Under the pieces are notes generated by a model. It saw nothing but the letters and a program-made list of their open reading frames with translations. It was not told the origin of the DNA and did not search any database. This document shows, piece after piece, positions 8,899 to 17,570 of a stretch of DNA of 64,000 bases. The stretch covers positions 111,841 through 175,840 of the forward strand of contig NZ_KB905699.1 in the NCBI RefSeq assembly GCF_000380985.1, given 5' to 3'. This stretch comes from Proteiniphilum acetatigenes DSM 18083 (GTDB lineage: Bacteria > Bacteroidota > Bacteroidia > Bacteroidales > Dysgonomonadaceae). Every line of letters starts with the position of its first letter. The first letter of the stretch is position 1. The translations under genes were made by a program, and so were the position numbers.

Positions 8899-10167
8899 TC
8901 ATTCCGCTCTTCGCCGTAATTTCCCGCTCAATCGTTTCACTGCATCCATTATCTCCTGATTCGGTTCAATTACGTTATATTCGCCCCAGAAGTCAGGATC
9001 AAGAAAATGTTCCACCTTTTCAGCGATTACATCAGTAGACCTGATCCGTTCGTTACGGGGGAATTTCACCACATTGTTGTCATATCTGTCGGTAATAGCC
9101 ATTTCCGAGCCGATAGTGTAGGTAGTGGCAAACAGGCCGAAGAATCGGTTTGTCCATCGCACGCGGAATGAAACTTCAGTACTGCTATAATTAAAGAACC
9201 ACTTTCCGTTATTTTCAGTAAAATCCACTACATATTGTGCCTTGCTTACTTCCACCCTCATCTTCGACGGTTTTCGTCTGATAAATATATTAGCTGCATC
9301 TTTGCGGTCTTCCACATTCATATTAAATTCCATACGGGCGAAGGCGAGGGATGCAGCATCCAGATAAATATTTCCCCTGAACAGGATTTCTTTTATTCCC
9401 GGATGGGGTGCAAATGAAATGATATAGTGTGGTTTGTCGTTGATATTAATCAGTCCCTCGATATGAAATTGATACTCTGATGCATCTGTTCCGAAAACGA
9501 TCTCCGGGTTTTTAGCAATATCAAGCATCAGCGCATCGCTGATACCTCCCTGAAATTTCAGAAGGACGGTGTCGCGGGGAGAGATATCGGTGGCCTTGCG
9601 TCCAATATAAATTTTGGCCTGATCATTACTGTAAGAACTGTAGGTGGCTTTATAAATATCCAGCACTGTCTCTACCAATGAAATATAATTTGATCCCTTC
9701 TTTACCGACTCACGATAGAAAGCAACCATCATATGAGGATTGTCGGGGTAGTTCTGTGGAATACGTTGTAATGCCTCGCGTATTAACTCTTTTCCGTCAC
9801 CCGAAACTACGACAACTTCACTCAGTTCGATGGGGGAGGGCTTTAGAGTAATATGATTGTTAGGATTATCGATCAGCGTAATTATCGGAATCTCCCGGTT
9901 CTCGTATCCCAGATAACGGATAAGCAGTTGTGAATTTTTTGTAAAAGCAGGGACACGAATAGAGAAATATCCATCCTGGTTGGTGACGCTCGATACATTC
10001 ACCTGTTGTGCCGAAACACTTGCATTCACCAGTGGCTCATTGGTGTCGCCACCGAGCACCCTGCCTCTAAGCAGATAGGTGGAATCCGGCTGAGCAGTAT
10101 TTCCGGAAAACAGGCTCGAAGTCGATAGGAGACAGAGAAATAGAAGCAGACGGAATAAGTTGTTCAT
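8899..10167 (-). CDS. carboxypeptidase-regulatory-like domain envelope protein
   Basis: A 422-residue secreted protein. Residues 1-25 form a Sec signal (MNNLFRLLLFLCLLSTSSLF). Residues about 30-115 form a CarboxypepD_reg-like beta-sandwich (LRGRVLGGDTNEPLVNASV, then YFSIRVPAF and RYLGYENREIPI). The rest is the large unnamed domain common in Bacteroidota after this module, including SLVETVLDIYKATY and the DRYDNNV segment. Function is unknown; related proteins are periplasmic or outer-membrane associated. It is a single gene upstream of rpsO on the same strand, separated by the rpsO promoter and a palindrome. Confidence 0.7.
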   Translation of the reverse strand: MNNLFRLLLFLCLLSTSSLFSGNTAQPDSTYLLRGRVLGGDTNEPLVNASVSAQQVNVSSVTNQDGYFSIRVPAFTKNSQLLIRYLGYENREIPIITLIDNPNNHITLKPSPIELSEVVVVSGDGKELIREALQRIPQNYPDNPHMMVAFYRESVKKGSNYISLVETVLDIYKATYSSYSNDQAKIYIGRKATDISPRDTVLLKFQGGISDALMLDIAKNPEIVFGTDASEYQFHIEGLININDKPHYIISFAPHPGIKEILFRGNIYLDAASLAFARMEFNMNVEDRKDAANIFIRRKPSKMRVEVSKAQYVVDFTENNGKWFFNYSSTEVSFRVRWTNRFFGLFATTYTIGSEMAITDRYDNNVVKFPRNERIRSTDVIAEKVEHFLDPDFWGEYNVIEPNQEIMDAVKRLSGKLRRRAE

Positions 10168-10421
10168 ACCAAAATAATTAAGAGTGTGAGACAGGTAGTA
10201 TCGTGATGTTTAGCAGTCGGTTTATTTAATATACAAAGAAAACAAATTAGGAGAGATTTTTGAGGAGTATAACGTTTTTTAACTATGCTGGCGCCTTGAT
10301 AGGAAGCTACATTGGAAGAGATGAAGGTATGCGGTAAAGGGGAAAGGATTTATGGAAATGGCTGAGGATTCCGGGAAAAATCATGTAAATTTGTATCGGA
10401 ATAATCCTAAAAAAGAGGGAA

Positions 10422-12002
10422 ATGGTTTATAGATACGATTTTCTGGTGATTGGTTCGGGTATTGCCGGAATGAGCTACGCCCTGAAAGTAGCAAAACATG
10501 GAAGAGTAGCTATTGCGGCAAAGAATTCACTCGAAGATGCCAATACATATTATGCACAAGGAGGAATTGCCTCTGTAACTAATCCGTGGGATAATTTCGA
10601 GAAGCATATAACCGACACGTTGGATGCCGGAGCAGGGCTTTGTGACGTGGAGGTGGTGGAAAAAGTGGTGCGTGAAGCGCCTGATCAAATCAGAGAACTG
10701 ATAAGATGGGGAGTTGATTTTGATAAAGATGATAAAGGCAACTTCGATCTCCACCGGGAAGGAGGACATTCTGAATTTCGTATTTTGCATCATAAGGATA
10801 ATACCGGGGCAGAAATCCAGGACAGCCTGATTGAAACTATCCGAAAACATCCTAATATCGATGTCTTTGATCATCATTTTGCGATAGAAGTGCTTACGCA
10901 GCACCATTTGGGACAGGTAGTTACCAGGCATACTTCGGGCATTGAATGTTACGGGGCTTACATCCTCAACCAGGAGACCAATGAAATCGATACATTTCTT
11001 GCCCGGGTTACCATGATGGCCACAGGCGGGATTGGCTGTATTTATCAGACCACCACTAATCCGCTGGTCGCTACAGGCGACGGTATTGCTATGGTAGCGC
11101 GTGCCAAGGGCGAGATCAAAGGGATGGAATTTGTGCAATTTCATCCCACCGCATTATATCATCCCGGTGCACGCCCTTCGTTTCTTATTACCGAGGCGAT
11201 GCGTGGCTACGGAGGTGTGTTGAAGACACTCGACGGGAAAGAGTTTATGCACAAATATGATGATCGGGGCTCGCTTGCTCCCCGTGATATTGTTGCTCGT
11301 GCAATCGATACCGAGATGAAAGAGAAAGGTTTTGAGCATCTCTTTCTGGATGTAACCCATAAAGACCCTGAGGAAACTCGGAAACATTTTCCCACCATTT
11401 ATGAAAAATGTCTTTCCTACGGAATAGATATTACTAAAGATATGATCCCTGTGGCTCCTGCGGCTCACTATTTGTGTGGAGGGATTAAAGTAAATATGGA
11501 TGGAGAGACCAGTATCAGTCGCCTTTATGCTAACGGTGAGTGTGCTTGTACCGGACTTCACGGAGCCAATCGGCTGGCATCGAATTCCTTGATCGAAGCG
11601 GTAGTTTTCGCTGATGCTGCGGCGAAACACTCTATCCCTCTCTTCAGGCAGTACCCGTTCCGGGAAGATATTCCATCCTGGAATGCCGAAGGAGTAACCT
11701 CTCCCGAAGAAATGGTGTTGATTACGCAGAGTTACAGGGAAGTGGGACAGATCATGTCGTCATATGTGGGTATTGTCCGTTCGGATTTACGTTTACAAAG
11801 AGCACTTAACCGGCTGAATATCCTGTTCCGGGAAACTGAGGACCTCTTCCAGCGTTCTGTGGTATCGCGTGATATTTGTGAGTTGAGAAATATCATCAAG
11901 GTGGGATATATGGTTATTAAACAGGCTATGGTACGAAAAGAGAGCAGAGGATTGCATTATACCGTTGATTATCCCGGCCAGGATCCCGATTCGGTACTTT
12001 AA
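10422..12002 (+). CDS. nadB: L-aspartate oxidase
   Basis: Oxidises L-aspartate to iminoaspartate, the first step of de novo NAD synthesis, usually with fumarate as acceptor in anaerobes. The 526-residue sequence opens with the FAD-binding segment FLVIGSGIAGMSYAL. It contains the succinate dehydrogenase/NadB core YYAQGGIASV, MEFVQFHPTALYHPG near residue 235, and GLHGANRLASNSLIEAVVF near 385. Length is normal. nadA and nadC are not in the window. A -7 box (TAAATTTG, 10386-10393) precedes the start, and folP follows after 72 bases of AT-rich repeat-like sequence. Confidence 0.95.
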   Translation: MVYRYDFLVIGSGIAGMSYALKVAKHGRVAIAAKNSLEDANTYYAQGGIASVTNPWDNFEKHITDTLDAGAGLCDVEVVEKVVREAPDQIRELIRWGVDFDKDDKGNFDLHREGGHSEFRILHHKDNTGAEIQDSLIETIRKHPNIDVFDHHFAIEVLTQHHLGQVVTRHTSGIECYGAYILNQETNEIDTFLARVTMMATGGIGCIYQTTTNPLVATGDGIAMVARAKGEIKGMEFVQFHPTALYHPGARPSFLITEAMRGYGGVLKTLDGKEFMHKYDDRGSLAPRDIVARAIDTEMKEKGFEHLFLDVTHKDPEETRKHFPTIYEKCLSYGIDITKDMIPVAPAAHYLCGGIKVNMDGETSISRLYANGECACTGLHGANRLASNSLIEAVVFADAAAKHSIPLFRQYPFREDIPSWNAEGVTSPEEMVLITQSYREVGQIMSSYVGIVRSDLRLQRALNRLNILFRETEDLFQRSVVSRDICELRNIIKVGYMVIKQAMVRKESRGLHYTVDYPGQDPDSVL

Positions 12003-12074
12003 GATTCAAAATTCAAGATTTAAGATTCAAACTTCTCAACTTCTTGACTTCTCAGTTCTACAATTATTGAAAGA

Positions 12075-12911
12075 ATGAAGACAATTAATATAAACGGTCA
12101 ACTGGTTGATTTTTCCACACCCCGTGTGATGGGTATTGTAAATATCACCCCGGATTCCTTCTTTTCAGGTAGCAGAACAGAAGCTGCCAACGAGATCATA
12201 GAGAGATGTGCCCGGATAATCAGAGAGGGCGGGACAATAATCGATGTGGGCGCACAATCCTCTTCTCCTGCCTCCCGGTTTCTCGATGCAAAAGAGGAGA
12301 CCGAACGGCTGATGCCTGCTCTGAAGTTAATCCGTAATGAATTTCCCGATACGATCCTTTCTGTGGATACATTTTATGCTGATGTGGCGAAGGAGTCCGT
12401 AGAAGAATATGGAGTGAATATCATCAACGACATTTCGGGAGGACAGATAGATGAACGGATGTTTCCGGTTGTGGCTCAACTGAATGTTCCTTATATTCTG
12501 ATGCATATGCGTGGTACACCGCAGACAATGCAGCAGTTTACCCATTATGACAATTTTATTCAGGATATCCTCTATTATTTCTCTGAGCGTAAGGCAAAAT
12601 TGAATCAACTCGGAGTAAGTGATGTGATCATAGACCCCGGTTTCGGATTCAGTAAAACAATCTCTCAAAATTATGAATTGATGGCTTATCTGAAATATTT
12701 TCATATCTTTGAGGAACCTATACTGGTAGGAATATCGCGAAAATCGATGATCTACAAACTGCTCGGAACTACACCTGAAGAAAGCCTGAACGGTACATCC
12801 GTGCTCAATGCGGTGGCGTTGCTTTCAGGAGCTGACATCCTGCGGGTGCATGATGTGAAAGAGGCTGTAGAATGCGTGAAAATCATCGAAAACATTGCAT
12901 TTGATTCATAA
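12075..12911 (+). CDS. folP: dihydropteroate synthase
   Basis: Condenses p-aminobenzoate with dihydropterin pyrophosphate in folate synthesis. The 278-residue TIM barrel shows the two family signatures: VMGIVNITPDSFFSGSR at residues 18-34 and INDISGG near 120. It also shows IIDPGFGFSKT near 195, ILVGISRKSMIYKLLG near 218, and the C-terminal RVHDV. The gene is 6 bases upstream of cdaA; this folP-cdaA pairing is familiar in Bacteroidota. Confidence 0.95.
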   Translation: MKTININGQLVDFSTPRVMGIVNITPDSFFSGSRTEAANEIIERCARIIREGGTIIDVGAQSSSPASRFLDAKEETERLMPALKLIRNEFPDTILSVDTFYADVAKESVEEYGVNIINDISGGQIDERMFPVVAQLNVPYILMHMRGTPQTMQQFTHYDNFIQDILYYFSERKAKLNQLGVSDVIIDPGFGFSKTISQNYELMAYLKYFHIFEEPILVGISRKSMIYKLLGTTPEESLNGTSVLNAVALLSGADILRVHDVKEAVECVKIIENIAFDS

Positions 12912-12917
12912 GAAAAT

Positions 12918-13679
12918 ATGTTCTCACATTTTGGAATAAAAGATTTCATTGATGTAGTGCTGGTAGCGCTACTTCTTTACTACCTGTTCCGGTTGGTGAA
13001 GATCTCGGGGATGCGTCCACTCTTTCTCGGAATCCTGGTTTTCATGGTAATCTGGATTCTGGTCTCACGGGTATTTAATATGGTATTGCTCGGATCCATC
13101 CTTGACCAGTTTGTGAGTGTGGGACTTTTCTTATTGGTAATCCTTTTTCAGGATGAGATCCGACGTTTTCTGATGTCACTCGGTTCCAAAAAAGGGTGGA
13201 ACTTTATCACAAAACTTTTCTTTCCCAGTGATAAGCAGAAGAACGATAAGTCGTACCTGACGCCTATCGTGCTTGCGTGTATGAACATGTCAAGAACCAA
13301 TACAGGAGCACTGATTGCTATTCAGGGTGATCTTCATTTAGGCCTTTATGAACAGACCGGTGAAATTGTCAATGCCGATATATCGTCGCGACTTATTGAG
13401 AATATTTTTTTCAAGAACAGCCCGCTGCATGACGGCGCCATGATTGTTGTCGGAAAGAAGATCAAGGCTGCGGGATGTATTTTACCCATCTCTCAGAATC
13501 CCAATATTCCCACTCATCTTGGATTGCGTCACAGGGCCGGATTGGGAATATCTCAGGAGACCGATGCGAAAGTGATTATCGTTTCCGAAGAGAGAGGTAA
13601 GATATCATTTGCTTCACAGGGACGGCTCAAAATGAATATTTCTCCCGAGGATCTCCAGCGGCTGTTATTTGAGGAATGA
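12918..13679 (+). CDS. cdaA: diadenylate cyclase CdaA
   Basis: Makes the second messenger c-di-AMP from two ATP at the membrane. The 253-residue protein has hydrophobic segments in residues 10-75, then the DAC domain with SPLHDGAMIVV near 168 (DGA motif) and GLRHRAGLGIS near 203 (RHR motif). The GKISFASQGRL segment near 235 is also typical. It directly follows folP. The usual partner cdaR/YbbR gene is not next to it; recF follows instead. Confidence 0.93.
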   Translation: MFSHFGIKDFIDVVLVALLLYYLFRLVKISGMRPLFLGILVFMVIWILVSRVFNMVLLGSILDQFVSVGLFLLVILFQDEIRRFLMSLGSKKGWNFITKLFFPSDKQKNDKSYLTPIVLACMNMSRTNTGALIAIQGDLHLGLYEQTGEIVNADISSRLIENIFFKNSPLHDGAMIVVGKKIKAAGCILPISQNPNIPTHLGLRHRAGLGISQETDAKVIIVSEERGKISFASQGRLKMNISPEDLQRLLFEE

Positions 13680-13708
13680 GACGATTGTGTCGTTGAGATT
13701 TCAATATT

Positions 13709-14815
13709 ATGATTTTAAAAGAACTTTCCCTTATTAATTATAAAAACCTGACTCAGGCAGATCTTACATTGTCTCCTAAGATGAATTGTTTCATTGGTGA
13801 CAACGGGATGGGGAAGACTAATCTGCTCGATGCCGTCTATTACCTCTCCTTTTGCAGGAGTTATATGAATCCCGTCGATTCGCAGATCATAAGACATGGC
13901 GAAGAGGTTTGTATGCTACAGGGAAAGTATGAGTTCGAAGATGATACCAAAGAGGAGATCTATTGTGCTATCCGTCGCCGGCAAAAAAAGCAGTTCAAGC
14001 GCAATAAGAAAGAATATGAACGGCTTTCAGACCATATCGGACTGATCCCGTTGGTAATGATATCCCCGGATGATAATGAACTGATTACCGGTGGGAGTGA
14101 GGTGCGTCGAAGATTTATGGATATGGCTGTTTCTCAGTTTGATAAGGAATATCTGCGGGCATTGCTCAGGTATAATAAGGCATTGCAACAGCGGAACGTA
14201 CTGTTAAAAAATGAGGAATCGCTTATCGATTTCACCTTGTTGGATCTTTGGGAGGAGCAGATGGCCGAGGCCGGTACATTTATTTACAGTAAAAGAAAAG
14301 AGTTTATCGAAGAATTTACCCCTATCTTCAATCAATTCTATGCGAGTATCAGTCAATCGGGTGAGCAAGTCTCTTTCAGCTATACCTCCCAGTTGAATGA
14401 TGCTGATTTCCTTGAAAAGTTGAAACATAACAGGCAACGTGATGTCTATCTCGGTCATACTTCGGTGGGGATTCACCGCGACGAGTTGGAGATGCTGCTC
14501 GATGACTATCCCATCAAAAAGGTGGGATCGCAGGGACAGAACAAAACCTATTTTGTTTCCCTGAAGCTGGCACAGTTTCACTTCCTGCTGAAGAGAGGAA
14601 AAACAACACCTATCATGTTGCTGGATGATATTTTCGACCGGCTGGATGCGAAAAGGGTGGAGGAGATTGTAAAATTGGTCTCCGGCGCGGAATTCGGACA
14701 GATATTCATATCGGATACCAACAGAGGATCGCTGGATAAGATACTGGCGAGGATTAATAACAACTCCCATATCTATTCCGTAGTGGATGGAGAGATAACC
14801 CTGATGAAAGATTAG
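13709..14815 (+). CDS. recF: DNA replication and repair protein RecF
   Basis: A 368-residue SMC-like ATPase that helps load RecA at gapped DNA. It shows the Walker A loop FIGDNGMGKTNLLDAVYYL at residues 28-46. It also shows the RecF motif ISPDDNELITGGSEVRRRFMD near 115, and the signature and Walker B region MLLDDIFDRLDAKR near 303. Length is normal. It is followed 5 bases later by a DUF721 gene, an arrangement common in Bacteroidota. dnaA is elsewhere in this window, not beside recF. Confidence 0.95.
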   Translation: MILKELSLINYKNLTQADLTLSPKMNCFIGDNGMGKTNLLDAVYYLSFCRSYMNPVDSQIIRHGEEVCMLQGKYEFEDDTKEEIYCAIRRRQKKQFKRNKKEYERLSDHIGLIPLVMISPDDNELITGGSEVRRRFMDMAVSQFDKEYLRALLRYNKALQQRNVLLKNEESLIDFTLLDLWEEQMAEAGTFIYSKRKEFIEEFTPIFNQFYASISQSGEQVSFSYTSQLNDADFLEKLKHNRQRDVYLGHTSVGIHRDELEMLLDDYPIKKVGSQGQNKTYFVSLKLAQFHFLLKRGKTTPIMLLDDIFDRLDAKRVEEIVKLVSGAEFGQIFISDTNRGSLDKILARINNNSHIYSVVDGEITLMKD

Positions 14816-14820
14816 TCTGT

Positions 14821-15114
14821 ATGCAAAAGAAAAATGCTCAATCGTTGTCGGAAGCACTCTCAGATTTTTTTAATGAGAATAGCGTACTAAGAGTAAAGAT
14901 GGCGCAACAACGTGTTATCAGGGGGTGGAATGAGTTGTTTGGGGAAGGGATTGCCAGGTACACCGGTAATCTTTATTTCAACCGTGATACTCTTTACGTG
15001 CATCTTAATTCAGCAGTATTGCGTGCCGAACTGATGATGATCAAAGAGGAGTTGATTAAAAAATTGAATGATCATGCAGAGATACCCGTCGTGCATGATA
15101 TTGTGTTTCGTTAG
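14821..15114 (+). CDS. DUF721 (DciA-like) protein
   Basis: A 97-residue protein with the DUF721 pattern: VIRGWNELFGEGIARYTGNLYFN in the middle and LYVHLNSAVLRAELMMIKEELIKKLN toward the end. DciA-type DUF721 proteins act in replicative helicase loading in bacteria lacking DnaC. This short form keeps only the core domain, so the role is inferred. It is co-directional with recF and overlaps the 3' end of the convergent beta-barrel gene by 4 bases. Confidence 0.8.
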   Translation: MQKKNAQSLSEALSDFFNENSVLRVKMAQQRVIRGWNELFGEGIARYTGNLYFNRDTLYVHLNSAVLRAELMMIKEELIKKLNDHAEIPVVHDIVFR

Positions 15115-15752
15115 AAAAAAGCGGAGACTCCTAAATAGAATCCTTCAGGGTGAGGTGAATCTGCGTGTTGCACTAAGTCGTAGTTCAATGTGATATGGGA
15201 TATTCCCAAACGGAAACCGGCCCCTACTACCAGCGAAGGTACCAATCCCCTGTCCGTTATGGAATCCTTTGTTGTCCTGGGAGTAAATTTAGACCAGATA
15301 TAATTGAGTTCAGGCTGTACAAACAGAGTGATAAAATTTACCGGGTAGAAATAACCGAACAAATTTGTTCCCAGTAAATTATTTTTTATTTCATACTCGT
15401 AAGTACGTGCCTTCATATAATAGTATTTGATTCCTGCTCCGGCCATAAAATAATTATTGACCTGGTAACCTATTTGCGGTCCAAAACCCAGATTGGTATA
15501 ATTGCGGCTTATCGACAAGCCCAGATTGGCTCCAAAACGCAGTTTACTTTTGTCGAACGTGGCAGACTGCCTCCCGGCGGTATGGATATTTTCCCTGCGT
15601 AAAGGTTCACTTGAAACCTCTACATTTTTGGAACGATTGAGATGGATATTCCGTTCATCATCGGGAGATACCCTGATCGTATCGTATGTAATGGTCTGTG
15701 CTCCGGCTGACAGGGTGGACAACAGGAAAAAAAGTGATAAAAGTCTTTTCAT
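15111..15752 (-). CDS. predicted outer-membrane beta-barrel protein
   Basis: From the ATG ending at 15752 the product is 213 residues with a Sec signal, MKRLLSLFFLLSTLSAGAQ, and a C-terminal aromatic residue (GVSAFF), as in outer-membrane barrels. The body has alternating aromatic strands such as FGANLGLSISRNYTNLGFGP, GYQVNNYFMAGAGIKYYYM and FITLFVQPELNYIWS. It resembles small porin-fold proteins with no assigned substrate. A longer frame upstream lacks a signal peptide. It ends convergently with the DUF721 gene. Confidence 0.7.
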   Translation of the reverse strand: MKRLLSLFFLLSTLSAGAQTITYDTIRVSPDDERNIHLNRSKNVEVSSEPLRRENIHTAGRQSATFDKSKLRFGANLGLSISRNYTNLGFGPQIGYQVNNYFMAGAGIKYYYMKARTYEYEIKNNLLGTNLFGYFYPVNFITLFVQPELNYIWSKFTPRTTKDSITDRGLVPSLVVGAGFRLGISHITLNYDLVQHADSPHPEGFYLGVSAFF

Positions 15753-15933
15753 ACGATTAAAACTATTTATTTTAATGGTATCGTATGATAATTGAGCAAA
15801 GCGAAATTGCCGACTTCCTTTAAAAGTATTAACTGGAGGCAACTCGCTTTAATCATCTACTTGTGTAATAATGATTGTCACGCTCGTTTCATACGAATAT
15901 CGTTCTAAAGTCGTATGGCAGGCAAATCATATT

Positions 15934-16302
15934 TTACTCTTCCGGTGTTCCCTCTTCCTGCTGGGGTTGAGCGGGGATCTGTGACGGAACGGGTATTTCC
16001 GGAGTTACATTCGGTGCTGTGGAAGGATTCAGCGGAGCCGGTTGTTCTACTTCTATCTGAGATTGCGGAACGTTTGAATGTGAGGTCGTGTATTTGGCCG
16101 TCAGGATACTCAGAACAATGATCGTACCCGCCAATGTCCATGTGAACTTCTCCAGGAAGTCAGTTGTTTTACGGACACCCATAATCTGGTTCGATGATGC
16201 GAAACCGCTTGCCAGTCCTCCTCCTTTGGATTTTTGCACCAATACGGCAAAGATCATCAGGATCGCTGCCAGTACAATAAGGATTGTGATGAAAATATAC
16301 AT
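15934..16302 (-). CDS. secG: preprotein translocase subunit SecG
   Basis: A small SecYEG subunit. Hydrophobic segments lie at residues 1-22 and about 54-72, separated by the SecG loop VQKSKGGGLASGFASSNQIMGVRKTTDFLEK. The C-terminal 45 residues are a Pro/Gln/Glu-rich tail, a Bacteroidota trait. It starts 3 bases after the upstream TPR-like gene and probably ends the sigma54 activator-lptE-TPR-secG transcript. Confidence 0.92.
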   Translation of the reverse strand: MYIFITILIVLAAILMIFAVLVQKSKGGGLASGFASSNQIMGVRKTTDFLEKFTWTLAGTIIVLSILTAKYTTSHSNVPQSQIEVEQPAPLNPSTAPNVTPEIPVPSQIPAQPQQEEGTPEE

Positions 16303-16305
16303 ATC

Positions 16306-17055
16306 TTATTTATCTTTATTTTTTGCGTTAATAATCAACAACTCAAGAAAACGAATTTGGTGCGCAAAGTAAACACTTTTTTTTGGAAAATTCAAACTTA
16401 ACCTTTTAATTATTGTGAGCGCCTGTTCATATTTCTTTTGTTTGATATATATCCTGGCGAGTGTTTCCGTCAGGAATTCGCCTCCTTCTTCTTTTTCCTC
16501 TGTCTCCTGTTTCGTTTCAATGGGGGCTGTATCGTTGGGAACGAACAATATGTCTGATTCCGCTTTTTCGATAAACGCATCGATAATATCCTGATGTTGT
16601 AATTTTTGGTATTCAGTGTGATCAGAATTGCCGGTCCCCCCGCCCAGCGATTTCAGATAGGAAAAATAGTCCGTCGTAGCCAGATTCAACTCTGCATTTT
16701 CTACGGTAGGCTCAATCATCTCTCTTTCCCCGAGCGACGAAAGGAATGATTCAAGTAACTCTTCTGTCCTGTCGGCTCTTTTTAAGTGAATTCCCTTATC
16801 TGTCTTCAGTAATTTCCCGTATTCCTCCCGGTAGATAAGGTAGAACAGTTTCCTTCTGTCATTGCACAAAACAGCTGTTCTGCCCAATTCTTCTTCATAT
16901 CCCTGGTTGTCAATCAGGTTCAAATTCTTTGTGTATAGTAGCCTGGAGGTATGAAAATAAGGATACTCTTTCACAACCGTTCTCAGTTCTTCCAACGTAG
17001 AAGCGTCCAGCCTTTCCGGATTTTCCATCCATCTGTATAGATCTTCCTTTTGCAT
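16306..17055 (-). CDS. conserved TPR-like protein between lptE and secG
   Basis: A 249-residue predicted cytoplasmic protein without a signal peptide. The N-terminus (LYRWMENPERLDASTLEELRTVVKEYPYF) and the C-terminal pair ARIYIKQKKYEQALTIIKRLSLNFPKKS look like TPR helices. An acidic linker near residue 190 (KQETEEKEEGG) joins them. It is a recurrent lptE-secG neighbour in Bacteroidales. Function is unknown. Confidence 0.6.
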   Translation of the reverse strand: MQKEDLYRWMENPERLDASTLEELRTVVKEYPYFHTSRLLYTKNLNLIDNQGYEEELGRTAVLCNDRRKLFYLIYREEYGKLLKTDKGIHLKRADRTEELLESFLSSLGEREMIEPTVENAELNLATTDYFSYLKSLGGGTGNSDHTEYQKLQHQDIIDAFIEKAESDILFVPNDTAPIETKQETEEKEEGGEFLTETLARIYIKQKKYEQALTIIKRLSLNFPKKSVYFAHQIRFLELLIINAKNKDK

Positions 17056-17059
17056 AAAA

Positions 17060-17566
17060 TTACCAGTTTGACATGGTGGCGTTGAATATCTGATCTACAA
17101 TTTCATCGATGAGCTCATTAAGAAGTTGGTCTTGTACAGTGTCAAATACCTCATTACTGGAGAACGTGCGGTTCGCAGATATCCTCTCCTCTATTTCGGG
17201 ATCATCTGTTTTATTATTCCGGAATCGCATCCTTACCGTCATGGTTAGTCGTGTTTCGGAAGCGAACGCATCCTCCTGTACAGCCAGGGGTGTTAATTCA
17301 TACCCTACAATCTCTCCTTCGATTTCCATATCTCCGTTTTGGTTTACCAGTTGCAGACGCGTGTTGCGGGTAAACATATCCTTCATCTCCTCATTGAACC
17401 GCTGTTCAAGAGGGGGATAAACCAATGGTGCCTGATTGACGAAGTGTCCTATCTGGAGCGTTTTGGTGAGATCATAGTTGATGGAGGTACCCCTGAAAGA
17501 GTAGGATATACGACATGAACTGACAGAGATCAGTAATAACAGGAGGATGAAAATATTTTTCTTCAT
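17060..17566 (-). CDS. lptE: LptE-family LPS assembly lipoprotein
   Basis: A 168-residue lipoprotein: MKKNIFILLLLLISVSSCRI places the lipobox cysteine at residue 18. It continues with YSFRGTSINYDLTKTLQIGHFVNQAPLV, the pattern of Bacteroidota LptE homologues. LptE plugs the LptD barrel that inserts LPS into the outer leaflet. lptD is not in the window. It lies 4 bases after the sigma-54 activator gene and 4 bases before the TPR-like gene. Confidence 0.85.
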   Translation of the reverse strand: MKKNIFILLLLLISVSSCRISYSFRGTSINYDLTKTLQIGHFVNQAPLVYPPLEQRFNEEMKDMFTRNTRLQLVNQNGDMEIEGEIVGYELTPLAVQEDAFASETRLTMTVRMRFRNNKTDDPEIEERISANRTFSSNEVFDTVQDQLLNELIDEIVDQIFNATMSNW

Positions 17567-17570
17567 AATC